Shown: piece after piece, positions 13,654-22,437 of the stretch
Position numbering within the stretch: the first letter of the stretch is position 1
How the letters are laid out: each line of letters begins with the position of its first letter
Virus record (IMG/VR): IMGVR_UViG_3300030116_003570
Location: 1 to 32,222 of that record
Length of the DNA stretch: 32,222 nt
Reading direction: 5' to 3' (one strand)
DNA from: a virus
Notes under the pieces: model-generated
Seen by the model: only the letters and a program-made list of their open reading frames with translations
The model's database searches: none
Told to the model about the DNA's origin: nothing
Translations under genes and position numbers: made by a program

Positions 13654-15162
13654 ATGGCTAATCTTAAAGCATTACGTGAAAAGGTTAAGAACATTACAGA
13701 TTATAGTCCTGAACTACAGCAGTTTAACGATCAACTTGATGAACTAATCAATGACGCATACTACTGTATATGGACTATGAAACGGTGGAACTTTGCTACC
13801 GAACTAGACTTTTTGCGTTTTCACGTAGACATTACTGCAACTACAGACCTAGAAAACGCAGTTACAACTGCTGTATACTTGGCTGTGAATAGAGGTGAAC
13901 GTAAAGTTACACTTAGTGCTGGTATTGATAGACTACACGATCCCGATATATGGGAGGGTCAACCTATAGAAATAGATACTATGGAGTATACTATCTCTAA
14001 GGTATTGTCAGTAACTGAGTTGCTATTAACAGAGGCGTACAAAGGAACAACGTATACATTAGGAGATAAGTATACTGGATGGAAGATAAAGAAAAGATTC
14101 TATGATTTACCAGAAAACTGCTTAGAACTATTGTATCTTGGACACAGAGATTATCCATATACTAGTGTTACAGGTTCACAAAACCCTTATGGTAAGTCTA
14201 CAGCAATCCTACCACGAAGAGAAGAGGATCTTGATCTACGTGTAGACTATGCGAATTCTTATGCAGAAGCATACATAACAACACCAACAATAGATATACC
14301 TCCAGCAGAAAACATTAAGTTAGAGGAATCTGAAACAGCAGGTAACTTTGTTACTGGTAAACATTATGAGATATGCTGGGCTTTTCTTAAAGATGGTAAA
14401 GTTGGTGGATTGTCAGAACCCAAAGTTTATACTATAGCCAACAACAACAAAGGTATTAAGGTGTCCTTTTTAGGTTGGGATGACTTAGTTATACAAGCAG
14501 ATACATACAACACAGCAGATAAGGTTGCTACACAGTGGGAGGGTTATCGTAAAGTTGTATATTGGAACAAGAACTTTGATCAGAATACCGGTGAGCGTAA
14601 AGGTTTACCGTGCTGGTTAGCAGTAACCAAAGGTGGGGGAACCAGAAACTCGTCTGCTTATTTAGAAGTTGCAATAAGTCCAGATACAAGTGCCTTTCAA
14701 GAAATTTTAAACATTAACCAGTTGGATAATGGATCAAAAAGATACATTGAGATTGATGGTTTACACCAACAGATTAGACCATACCCACGTGTTAATGGGT
14801 TTGACTTTGAAGTTGTTCAGATTAAAGATGGTGGTGGTACTATTACAACATTCCACGATTACGTAAGAGAGGGGATTATGCGTATATACAAAAAGCCCCA
14901 GGACCTTTTACTATCAACAGATGTACCACAAATGCCATACGAGTTTCACCAACTAATTGTTTACAAAGCATTAGAAGATATATACCTTAAACTTGGTCAA
15001 CAGCAGTTAGCAACTACTTATGAACGCAAGTATCTTAAAGAGATAACAGTATTAGCAAAAAGATATGTAGACAAGGTTGATCAACGTGTTCGACGTGGAC
15101 AGTTTCACTTTGCCCATAGTCGCCCAACTTATGATGGAACTACTTTACGGAGACTGCCGTGA
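13654..15162 (+). CDS. Head-tail adaptor with an inserted beta-domain
   Basis: A 502-residue protein in the adaptor position (T7 gp11-like role: connecting portal to nozzle). The helical N-terminus (LKALREKVKNITDYSPELQQ, then LINDAYYCIWTMKRWNFAT) and helical C-terminus (QLIVYKALEDIYLKLGQQQLATTYERKY) look like the adaptor core. Between them, about residues 229-345, a beta-rich insert (GKHYEICWAFLKDGKVGGLSEPKVYTI) has the pattern of a fibronectin-III-like domain. That makes it more than twice the size of T7 gp11. ATG follows GGAGTAAGGT after the terminator. Function is inferred from position and architecture. Confidence 0.7.
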   Translation: MANLKALREKVKNITDYSPELQQFNDQLDELINDAYYCIWTMKRWNFATELDFLRFHVDITATTDLENAVTTAVYLAVNRGERKVTLSAGIDRLHDPDIWEGQPIEIDTMEYTISKVLSVTELLLTEAYKGTTYTLGDKYTGWKIKKRFYDLPENCLELLYLGHRDYPYTSVTGSQNPYGKSTAILPRREEDLDLRVDYANSYAEAYITTPTIDIPPAENIKLEESETAGNFVTGKHYEICWAFLKDGKVGGLSEPKVYTIANNNKGIKVSFLGWDDLVIQADTYNTADKVATQWEGYRKVVYWNKNFDQNTGERKGLPCWLAVTKGGGTRNSSAYLEVAISPDTSAFQEILNINQLDNGSKRYIEIDGLHQQIRPYPRVNGFDFEVVQIKDGGGTITTFHDYVREGIMRIYKKPQDLLLSTDVPQMPYEFHQLIVYKALEDIYLKLGQQQLATTYERKYLKEITVLAKRYVDKVDQRVRRGQFHFAHSRPTYDGTTLRRLP

Positions 15163-17354
15163 AGTCGCAAAAGTTAAAAAAGTTTATTCCATTAGGTGGT
15201 ATTAATAGAATACTAACTCCACGAATCGGTGATGCAGAAACAGTATTAAACTGTAGAATGTCTGTCGAGGGTGGATGGGTGGCTAATGTTGGTTTTCAAT
15301 CTTGGTGGAAAAGTCCAGCATCTTGGACTGTATCTACAGCCACATTGCAAAAGTACTTTGAAAAACAAGTAGACAGTTGCTACCAATGGAAACGACAAAA
15401 CTCTAATGATGTTTATACTTTTGTTGAACAGAATGGTGTGTTGTATTATGTGCTAGGAAACAAAGGACAAGGTACTACATACGCTGGTACATTCTATGAA
15501 AAAGATATAGAGATTATTGATAGTAATAGATACGTACCTAAGTTAGGTGATACTTGTACACAGTATATAAACTTAGGTAATCACCTACTAATTATTAATG
15601 GACGTGACAGAGCCATATTATTTAGTGGTCATAAAACATATAGAGACTTTGGTTTTGCTATTGGAAGTCCAACAGTATCTCCTTATGATGTAGATACTGA
15701 ATATTTTGAAGATAAAGTACTTAAGGGTACAGCAATAGCCTACCCGAAAAGTACAGTGTTTGGATTGGGTCAAGCAACACCAGAACAATTATATACATAT
15801 CGTTATAAATTAACTACTATTACAGATACAGGTGCGGAGTCACCTTTAAGCGGTGAGCAAGAAGTTTCGTGGGAAAAACCCTCTGGTGCTTCAACTAGAC
15901 GATATGGAGTAGCATTAGACTTGCCATTAGGTGAAGAGGGCTGTGTTGCTCGTCGTATCTATAGAACAAAAGAAATTAATACAAGTGGTGGATCATATTA
16001 TTTTCTAAAACAAATTGATGAAAACAGCAGTCGTTTTTATATTGATACATTACCAGATAGATACCTGGTTGATCGAGCGCCTGATTTAATTGCTAGTACA
16101 ACAATTACTACTGACTTTAAGGTTGGTGAAAACTGGGATAACCGTCTTTGGTTAGCAAAAGGAACTGAGATTATATACTCTGATAGAGGTTTATTCGAAC
16201 AGTTTGGTGTCTTAAGTTATTTTGAAGTAGGTACATTGCGAGGTGGAGATGTTACACAGTTGCAATCTTTTTATAATAATTTAATAGTCTTTCGTGAATC
16301 TGCTATAAATATTATAAGTTTTGATAGTAATGGTTTTAATATTTCAACTATTACTAATACTGTAGGTACAACAGCACCAAACAGTGTAGTAGTTATACCA
16401 CAACTAGGTATTATATTTTTAAACGAACAAGGTGTGTACATTCTTACTGGTGGACTGAATGGTGGCGCTAGTCTAAGTGTACAAAAGATTAGTTTTGGTA
16501 TTGATGATCTATTGAATAGAATGAACTACTCTATGATTCATAAGACAATTGCATCTTATAGTACTATTGAAAGAGAGGTTTGGATACACTTTCCATCAGA
16601 TGATAGTGTTGTGCCGGACACAGGTATTGTTTTACACACTATGACTGGTAATCCTACTTGGTCTATAAGAACATCACTAACCAATGCTAAACAAGCATAT
16701 TGGTCTGCTATGACCACAACGGTTGATGGATTGTTCTTGTTAGGCACAGCACCAGATTGGACTATTAGTGCAAGCCAAACTACTGATAAATTTGGTGCGT
16801 TACAGGTAATGACGAACGCTAATAACTGGGGTCAATCTTGTACAATATCATCTATATCTGATGGTAATGGTGTATTAGCAATAACAAACGCTGCTAATCC
16901 AGGTCACACGTGGGAATCTGAATGGTATAACTTTAATGAGAATGATGTAAAGATACGATTCTATAGTGTTGAGTTACGATTATTATCTTATGGTGATAAC
17001 TCTTTTAACTTCTTTTACAGTACAGATTATTCATACATAGAGAATGCAACATCTGCACAAAAACAAGCTAGATCAGAAACTGTATACACAGTTGCAGAAG
17101 ATGCAGTGTTTGGTGCTGAAGATGCCTCTGTAACAAAAGTACCTTTTACAATAAACGAAAGTAAAATATCTGATGGAAGATTGATTGTTCTTAGATACGA
17201 TGTAAACACACAATTAGTTGATCAGTTTAAATTTGGCATACGTTCAACTGATGACACTCAATGGCATTTATTGTCTATGAATATATTATCTGATGCACAA
17301 GCATTGCCTGCTCTTAACCAGGCTACACGTTTGCAGAGAGGACAATCACGATGA
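15159..17354 (+). CDS. Tail nozzle / tubular protein B-like
   Basis: A 731-residue beta-rich protein starting with GTG at 15159, overlapping the adaptor stop (GTGA), with GGAG upstream. The opening (KKFIPLGGINRILTPRIGDAETVLNCR) and the following repeated strand blocks (GWVANVGFQSWW; LLIINGRDRAILFSG; TYRYKLTTITDTGAESPLS; RLWLAKGTEIIYSDRGLFE; NLIVFRESAINIISFD; IIFLNEQGVYILTGG) are like the propeller/barrel of podovirus nozzle proteins of the T7 gp12 type. Six copies would form the tail tube end. The VYILTGG and NIISFD repeats are typical; identification rests on pattern and synteny. Confidence 0.78.
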   Translation: MKSQKLKKFIPLGGINRILTPRIGDAETVLNCRMSVEGGWVANVGFQSWWKSPASWTVSTATLQKYFEKQVDSCYQWKRQNSNDVYTFVEQNGVLYYVLGNKGQGTTYAGTFYEKDIEIIDSNRYVPKLGDTCTQYINLGNHLLIINGRDRAILFSGHKTYRDFGFAIGSPTVSPYDVDTEYFEDKVLKGTAIAYPKSTVFGLGQATPEQLYTYRYKLTTITDTGAESPLSGEQEVSWEKPSGASTRRYGVALDLPLGEEGCVARRIYRTKEINTSGGSYYFLKQIDENSSRFYIDTLPDRYLVDRAPDLIASTTITTDFKVGENWDNRLWLAKGTEIIYSDRGLFEQFGVLSYFEVGTLRGGDVTQLQSFYNNLIVFRESAINIISFDSNGFNISTITNTVGTTAPNSVVVIPQLGIIFLNEQGVYILTGGLNGGASLSVQKISFGIDDLLNRMNYSMIHKTIASYSTIEREVWIHFPSDDSVVPDTGIVLHTMTGNPTWSIRTSLTNAKQAYWSAMTTTVDGLFLLGTAPDWTISASQTTDKFGALQVMTNANNWGQSCTISSISDGNGVLAITNAANPGHTWESEWYNFNENDVKIRFYSVELRLLSYGDNSFNFFYSTDYSYIENATSAQKQARSETVYTVAEDAVFGAEDASVTKVPFTINESKISDGRLIVLRYDVNTQLVDQFKFGIRSTDDTQWHLLSMNILSDAQALPALNQATRLQRGQSR

Positions 17355-18076
17355 AAGTATATACACAACAAGGTCAAAAACGGTTTGATCAGGTTAAACC
17401 AGAAAGCATTAATGATAATACACAAGCAGTTGTTAGTGTTTACAATGGACGTATTGATGGACAAAACTTTCCTATCAATACATTAGATAAGTTTAAATTT
17501 GTACCATCATCAGTAACCAGTACTTCTACTGCTAATGTTTATGGTTTTGTTTTTAATGGACAAACACAAGATTATTATTTTGTTAGACGTTGGAACACAT
17601 ACGAGGGCAGTGTTAACATACATTTGCCTTTATTAAGTTTTGATTTGAATGCATCAAATTGGTCTAGTGGTTGGAACAATTTAAGAGATATAGATAATAC
17701 TTTTAATGATTTTATATTACAGTTTGAAAGTTCTGAGGGTACTTTAACAGGGTGCATTGATATAGACTTTCGACACGGTGTTGATGTAGTTTCAGGTGCT
17801 AATAAATGGAATGAAAAATGGTGGACAAGATGGGGTTTATTTTGTAATGATATACTAATAGCAGAAAGTGGAAGAGTCTATCCTAGATTAGAAAACTTGT
17901 GCATACCATTTAATATATTTGTAGGAACGCAAAACATTAAACTAGAGTTAAAATGGCAGACTATTAATGATGGAGCAGAAGATAAGGTTGGCGCATCAGC
18001 AGGTACTATAACACCTTGTAAATCTATATTAGAAATATATGGTGCTTCTATTTGGGCTTGCAATACTAAGAGGTAA
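17351..18076 (+). CDS. Tail-associated structural protein, unknown
   Basis: A 241-residue protein overlapping the nozzle gene by 4 nt (ATGA), with GAGG upstream. It is beta-rich with many aromatics, giving alternating strands (YYFVRRWNTYEGSVNIHLPLL; WNEKWWTRWGLFCNDIL), which suggests a jelly-roll-like domain. No family recognised. Position between nozzle and the following paired proteins suggests a tail or fibre-attachment component. Confidence 0.72.
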   Translation: MKVYTQQGQKRFDQVKPESINDNTQAVVSVYNGRIDGQNFPINTLDKFKFVPSSVTSTSTANVYGFVFNGQTQDYYFVRRWNTYEGSVNIHLPLLSFDLNASNWSSGWNNLRDIDNTFNDFILQFESSEGTLTGCIDIDFRHGVDVVSGANKWNEKWWTRWGLFCNDILIAESGRVYPRLENLCIPFNIFVGTQNIKLELKWQTINDGAEDKVGASAGTITPCKSILEIYGASIWACNTKR

Positions 18077-18078
18077 CT

Positions 18079-18753
18079 ATGGGAAAAATTGGTAATCAAT
18101 ATTTTGATGGTGGTGTAGCACCTAACGCAAGTCAACTAAACACTGTGTATGATGCAGTTGCCGGTGATTCTATTAATGATCAGAATATAGAAACTGATTG
18201 TCTTAATAGGACACACTTTAGCGATACGACAGCCAATAGAATAAATCAGTTGTTTACATTTGATTATGGTGGATCTACTGATTGGGCAACATCTAGTACA
18301 ACAATGGCTACTATAGCAAATGGTGCATCATTATCAAAAGTTCTTCCAGCATATACTACACACGGTAATGTAGTAGTTAGAGTACAAGCAACTGGATTGG
18401 TAAGTGAACTTACTTTACCTGGCACACCATCAGGAGGTAACGGTACACCTGCACAAATAAACCGTAATACTTATGCTTTTCGGTTGTTAATGACACTAAA
18501 CAGTGGGGGATCTACTGTTGATGTTGCAAATGCAACATATAGTTTTAATGTACTATCATCACAAAGAACAAACACATCTTACAATGGAACTACTAATCCT
18601 ATACAATGGCGTTCTTTTGGCTTTAGTGGTCTTTGTACATTAGCACCAGGCGTAACAATAGACAGTGTTGAATTGCAAGGCTGTGTTGGTTTTGCAAGTA
18701 ATACACTAAGAGTCCAACATAATCACATACAAGTTATTGTAGTGGAGAACTAA
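18079..18753 (+). CDS. Virion protein with a short N-terminal anchor, possible tail fibre or spike
   Basis: A 224-residue protein. The N-terminal 45 residues (FDGGVAPNASQLNTVYDAVAGDSIND) follow the pattern of the next gene's N-terminus, a motif I associate with short anchors of virion fibre proteins in aquatic podoviruses (DG..LTA.QLN). The rest is Ser/Thr/Gly-rich beta structure (SGGNGTPAQINRNTYAF; TLNSGGSTVDVANATYSF), typical of fibre or lectin-like proteins. ATG follows GAGG, three bases after the previous stop; the stop overlaps the next gene (TAATG). Confidence 0.68.
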   Translation: MGKIGNQYFDGGVAPNASQLNTVYDAVAGDSINDQNIETDCLNRTHFSDTTANRINQLFTFDYGGSTDWATSSTTMATIANGASLSKVLPAYTTHGNVVVRVQATGLVSELTLPGTPSGGNGTPAQINRNTYAFRLLMTLNSGGSTVDVANATYSFNVLSSQRTNTSYNGTTNPIQWRSFGFSGLCTLAPGVTIDSVELQGCVGFASNTLRVQHNHIQVIVVEN

Positions 18754-19469
18754 TGGCGTTTGTAAAACCTTATACATACGTTGATGGTGCTGTATTAACA
18801 GCAGATAATCAACAAGCAAACGAACAAGCCTTGCAGTTATATGTTAATCAACAAATTGTTGCTGGAGACATTGCTGTAGATTCAGTAGTAGGTGAAAGTA
18901 TTGCTACACCTAGGTTTGTAAATGCTGTAAATACAGCAGAGTTTGTAACTAAAACAATACAAGGTCGTAGTATAATTAGATTAAGACACGACTTTGCATA
19001 TTTTTCTGCAACAACAAAAGGACGTAATCAAACATCTACTTCTGTTGAAGATTATCAAAGCCTAAATACAACTGGCGCAGAAGTAGTTATATACAAAAAC
19101 AATACTAAGGTAATGATTACAATATATTTTAAAGCGGTAGGTGATGAAAATACACCAACTGGTAGTGGTCGGTATCCAGGTAATGGTCAATGGGATAATA
19201 CATTTAAATTACAATATGAAAAAGATGGTTTGATTACTACTTATGGTGGAACTAGATCATACGTGTTTGAAGATACTACAACAGGTTCTTCATTAGGTGC
19301 GTACAATCCAGGTTCAGATGGTATAAGTTCTGGACACAGGAGCATAATGATTAGCCGTATGATACAATTAGATGTAGGTAGATACAAGTTTAGTGTGGCA
19401 GTTAATCCTAAATTAGAAAAAGGTAATATAAATTGTCAATCATTTTTAATAGAAACGTTTCACGTTTAG
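18753..19469 (+). CDS. Virion protein paired with the preceding gene, possible tail fibre
   Basis: A 238-residue protein. The N-terminus (TYVDGAVLTADNQQANEQALQL followed by VNQQIVAGDIA) parallels the preceding protein (short strand, DG, LTA/NASQLN, helix, then AGD), suggesting a shared attachment domain. The C-terminal 150 residues are a different beta-rich domain (AEVVIYKNNTKVMITIYFKAV; GTRSYVFEDTTTGSS) with Gly/Asn loops. GGAG lies before ATG 18753. It may attach at the nozzle or ejection complex. Assignment as fibre is by pattern only. Confidence 0.66.
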   Translation: MAFVKPYTYVDGAVLTADNQQANEQALQLYVNQQIVAGDIAVDSVVGESIATPRFVNAVNTAEFVTKTIQGRSIIRLRHDFAYFSATTKGRNQTSTSVEDYQSLNTTGAEVVIYKNNTKVMITIYFKAVGDENTPTGSGRYPGNGQWDNTFKLQYEKDGLITTYGGTRSYVFEDTTTGSSLGAYNPGSDGISSGHRSIMISRMIQLDVGRYKFSVAVNPKLEKGNINCQSFLIETFHV

Positions 19470-19478
19470 GAGTGTATA

Positions 19479-20432
19479 ATGGATCCGTTAACAATGGGTT
19501 TAATAAGTGCTGGAGCAACTGCAGCTCAAGCAATACCAGGTGCTTATACTCAGTATAAAACAGATAAGGCTCAAAAAAAACGTCTTGAAGAGTTAAAGCG
19601 TTTAGAAGAGATGAATGCTTTAGGTTTAACTGAAGAGCAGTTTGCTAATTATAGAAATAGATTAGAACAACCAGTTATGCAAGCACAGAAACGTGCAGAT
19701 GCTGAAATGCGTAGACTTGCAACTCCAACAGCACAACCAGCAAGACAATTGCAACAGGCTATGTTAGCGCAACAAAATCGTGAAGCAATTGAAGCACAAA
19801 TAGCATCTACTTTACTAGGTATTGACTTGCAAAAACAAGCAGAGCAACGACAAGAAATGAAAGACCTAAGAGCTGCACAAGATGAACGTTTAACACAAAG
19901 AATTGATGCTCTGACTGCTCCAGCGCTTGCAGGAGCAGAAGCATATATAATGGGTCAAACTTTACAAACATTGTATAATCAACCACCACAACAACGTGTA
20001 GAAACTGTATCGCAAACAACTGGTGCTACTCCGGATCAAATACAAGAAACATTCCCTATATTGCAAAAAGAAAGTGGACCTGATGGATTGTTCCCACAAG
20101 GTTTTGAAGCAAGTAATAGAATGCAAACAATTGCTCAAGAATACCCTACCGTTACAGATTCAACTACAGGAATTACTAGACCAAGAACGTACACATTTGG
20201 TAATAATCCAATACCACCACCACCAATTCTACCAACAAGTCCAGGTTTTAGACCAACAAATATATTAAGTGAAATGGGTATGGGAATAACTGGTCAAACG
20301 GAACTTGCACGTAGAGGGTTTACTGAACAGGATATGATTAGATTCCAACAATTTAGAGCAAATAATCCAAATATGTCAGATGAAGAAGCATTAAACTATT
20401 ATTTAACTATAATGGGTATGGGAGGTTTATAA
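19479..20432 (+). CDS. Internal virion (ejection) protein, first of three
   Basis: A 317-residue protein in the slot of T7 gp14-type ejection proteins. It has an N-terminal hydrophobic Gly/Ala segment (MDPLTMGLISAGATAAQAIPG, about residues 1-20), able to enter a membrane, then a Gln/Arg/Glu-rich coiled coil (to about residue 150) and a Pro-rich hinge (IPPPPILPTSPGF). This matches the outer-membrane pore component of podovirus ejection machines, which leaves the head and forms a channel at infection. ATG follows GGAG. It ends one base into the next start codon (TAATG). Confidence 0.7.
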   Translation: MDPLTMGLISAGATAAQAIPGAYTQYKTDKAQKKRLEELKRLEEMNALGLTEEQFANYRNRLEQPVMQAQKRADAEMRRLATPTAQPARQLQQAMLAQQNREAIEAQIASTLLGIDLQKQAEQRQEMKDLRAAQDERLTQRIDALTAPALAGAEAYIMGQTLQTLYNQPPQQRVETVSQTTGATPDQIQETFPILQKESGPDGLFPQGFEASNRMQTIAQEYPTVTDSTTGITRPRTYTFGNNPIPPPPILPTSPGFRPTNILSEMGMGITGQTELARRGFTEQDMIRFQQFRANNPNMSDEEALNYYLTIMGMGGL

Positions 20433-22435
20433 TGGCTATTGATAAAGTTGGTGGTGAATATATTATTAAAGGCAATAATACTAACCCTGCGCTTACACCA
20501 TCTGGTCAGTCGTGGGCTAATCTATTAACCCAAGAAAAGTATAAGTTGTGGCAAATTGCTAATCAAGAAGCAATGCGTCAACTCCAAACAGAACAACTAA
20601 ATGCAAAGCAACGTCAGCAAAGAGTTGATCAATTACGGCAAGATTTACAACGCCAACGTGCTAGTACACAACAAGGTATTGACGCTTTACGCGCACATCA
20701 ACTAGACGCTATTGGTGCATCAAACACAGCAACCTGGAAAGAAGAACAACAGAGAGGTAGAGGCTTTGCTGTATCGACTACATCTGGCAGTGGTAGTGGC
20801 AGTGGTAGTGGTTCTGGTAGTAGAGGTAAAACCATAGATAAATTAAAATGGGAAAATACGCAACGCGAAAATAGAAATAATTTAGCACAAGATATAGAAC
20901 AAAGAATTAATGAAAGAGTACGTGGCGAGAATAGCGAGTTTGTAAAAGAAGCATATAAGAAAAGAGCTCAAGGAAACGTTCTGTCTGTAGAGCAAGATGA
21001 GGCTATACAAAAATATACTAATCAAAATCCTGAATTAGCAAAAGCATTAGACAGTCAATTATTACGTTTAGAAGAACTAAACAAACGCATTGAAATATAC
21101 GATGTTGCAGGAGAGGCTGGTCAAAACAAAATTATAGAAGATTCATTTTTGCAAATAGGTGGTTCTGGAGGTAGTGGTAGTGGTAGTGGTTCTGGTAGAA
21201 GAACCACAGTAAGGTCGAGAACAGGTGTAAAACCTGTTACAGATGCACCAGTACAAGACTATACACCAGAAATTGAAAGACAAGAACAGCGTCTACGAGA
21301 TATAGAACAACAATTGTTGAACCTAGAAAACGTAGAAATTCCTGTTGGTGACGCTATAGGCGGGACAAGAAGAATATTAAAAACAAAGTTTGGGCAGGGT
21401 AACTATCAAGAACCTGTAGCGGAATCACCAGCAATACCTACAGAACCGGTTGTGGCACAACCGGTTGCACAACCAAAGGTACAGCCAACACAAGAAACTA
21501 CCGATGAACTAATGTCACAAAAAGATGCTGAAGCATATCTTGATAACTTGTTTGCTAGTAGATTAACACAACAAGGTACACAACAGAACTTTCAAAGACC
21601 TAAAGCAACAAGTGAATTACCAGCAGACGTAGAAACACGTAATACACCAGAATTACCAGCAGACGTACAAACACGTATTACACCAGCAGTATCAGCCCCT
21701 AGTCGTACAGAACAAACAGTTGTTCAAGAGATACTAGGACTAGATAATCCTTTACCAGAACTTCCAGTTAAAGGCAGTTATGCTCAGCAATATGGTGATA
21801 TAACTATTGATGGTGTTTCTGTACAGCAAGATTATGAAGATGTATTTAGATTAGAGCAGTTTACACCAGAAATGGCAATACAAAATTTAGATTCTCGAAT
21901 GGAAATTGAATTAAGTAAAGAGGGTGCTACACAACAGTCTGTTGCAGACGCTGTTCAAATTACAGCATTAAAATTATTAGATCAAAATTCTAAATTTAGA
22001 TTATCTGATCCAGAAAAATACGATAAATATAGAGATGCAATTTTTGATTATGTATTTAAATTAGTAAATCCAGAACAAGCACGGTCTTTTGATACTGCAA
22101 AAGAAATAATTGCAAGCAAAAATTTAGATGAAATGACTCTTTATCAATACGTAGATGGGGCAACTAAAGAAGATAATGCAAATCTACTACGTATTTTACA
22201 AACAAACTGGGGTGCTTTAACAGATCCAAAAGACCTAAATGATAAATCGAAAGAGGCATATAAAGCAATAGACTTTGCTTACAAAAATGGTGCTATAACT
22301 GAAAAACAGTATAAAACATATTTTAATTTATTAAGAACCTGGACAATGGTTGGTAAACAATTAATGAATAAATCGCTTGCTGAACAAGACGTAATCTTAG
22401 ATAAACGATTCACAACTTCTGTGTTTGGAGATTAA
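20432..22435 (+). CDS. Internal virion (ejection) protein, second, with Gly-Ser linkers
   Basis: A 667-residue protein in the T7 gp15 slot. Residues 30-110 form a Gln-rich coiled coil. Two near-pure Gly-Ser linkers follow, at residues 118-130 and 243-255, the first beginning TSGSGSGSGSG, flanking a helical block (residues 135-240). A Pro/Gln-rich region (about residues 330-440, with two copies of SELPADVxTR-like sequence) leads to a helical C-terminal domain. The linkers and helical blocks suggest a flexible protein that passes down a narrow tail. Identification is by synteny and architecture. Confidence 0.68.
   Translation: MAIDKVGGEYIIKGNNTNPALTPSGQSWANLLTQEKYKLWQIANQEAMRQLQTEQLNAKQRQQRVDQLRQDLQRQRASTQQGIDALRAHQLDAIGASNTATWKEEQQRGRGFAVSTTSGSGSGSGSGSGSRGKTIDKLKWENTQRENRNNLAQDIEQRINERVRGENSEFVKEAYKKRAQGNVLSVEQDEAIQKYTNQNPELAKALDSQLLRLEELNKRIEIYDVAGEAGQNKIIEDSFLQIGGSGGSGSGSGSGRRTTVRSRTGVKPVTDAPVQDYTPEIERQEQRLRDIEQQLLNLENVEIPVGDAIGGTRRILKTKFGQGNYQEPVAESPAIPTEPVVAQPVAQPKVQPTQETTDELMSQKDAEAYLDNLFASRLTQQGTQQNFQRPKATSELPADVETRNTPELPADVQTRITPAVSAPSRTEQTVVQEILGLDNPLPELPVKGSYAQQYGDITIDGVSVQQDYEDVFRLEQFTPEMAIQNLDSRMEIELSKEGATQQSVADAVQITALKLLDQNSKFRLSDPEKYDKYRDAIFDYVFKLVNPEQARSFDTAKEIIASKNLDEMTLYQYVDGATKEDNANLLRILQTNWGALTDPKDLNDKSKEAYKAIDFAYKNGAITEKQYKTYFNLLRTWTMVGKQLMNKSLAEQDVILDKRFTTSVFGD
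20783..21196 (+). repeat. Two Gly-Ser coding tracts (20783-20821 and 21158-21196)
   Basis: Both are tandem GGTAGT-type hexamer arrays in the second ejection-protein gene, each ending with GGTTCTGGTAG. The 13-codon lengths are equal and the DNA units are near-identical, so one may derive from the other by recombination. They are in frame and would contract or expand by codon pairs. Confidence 0.85.
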
Positions 22436-22437
22436 CA

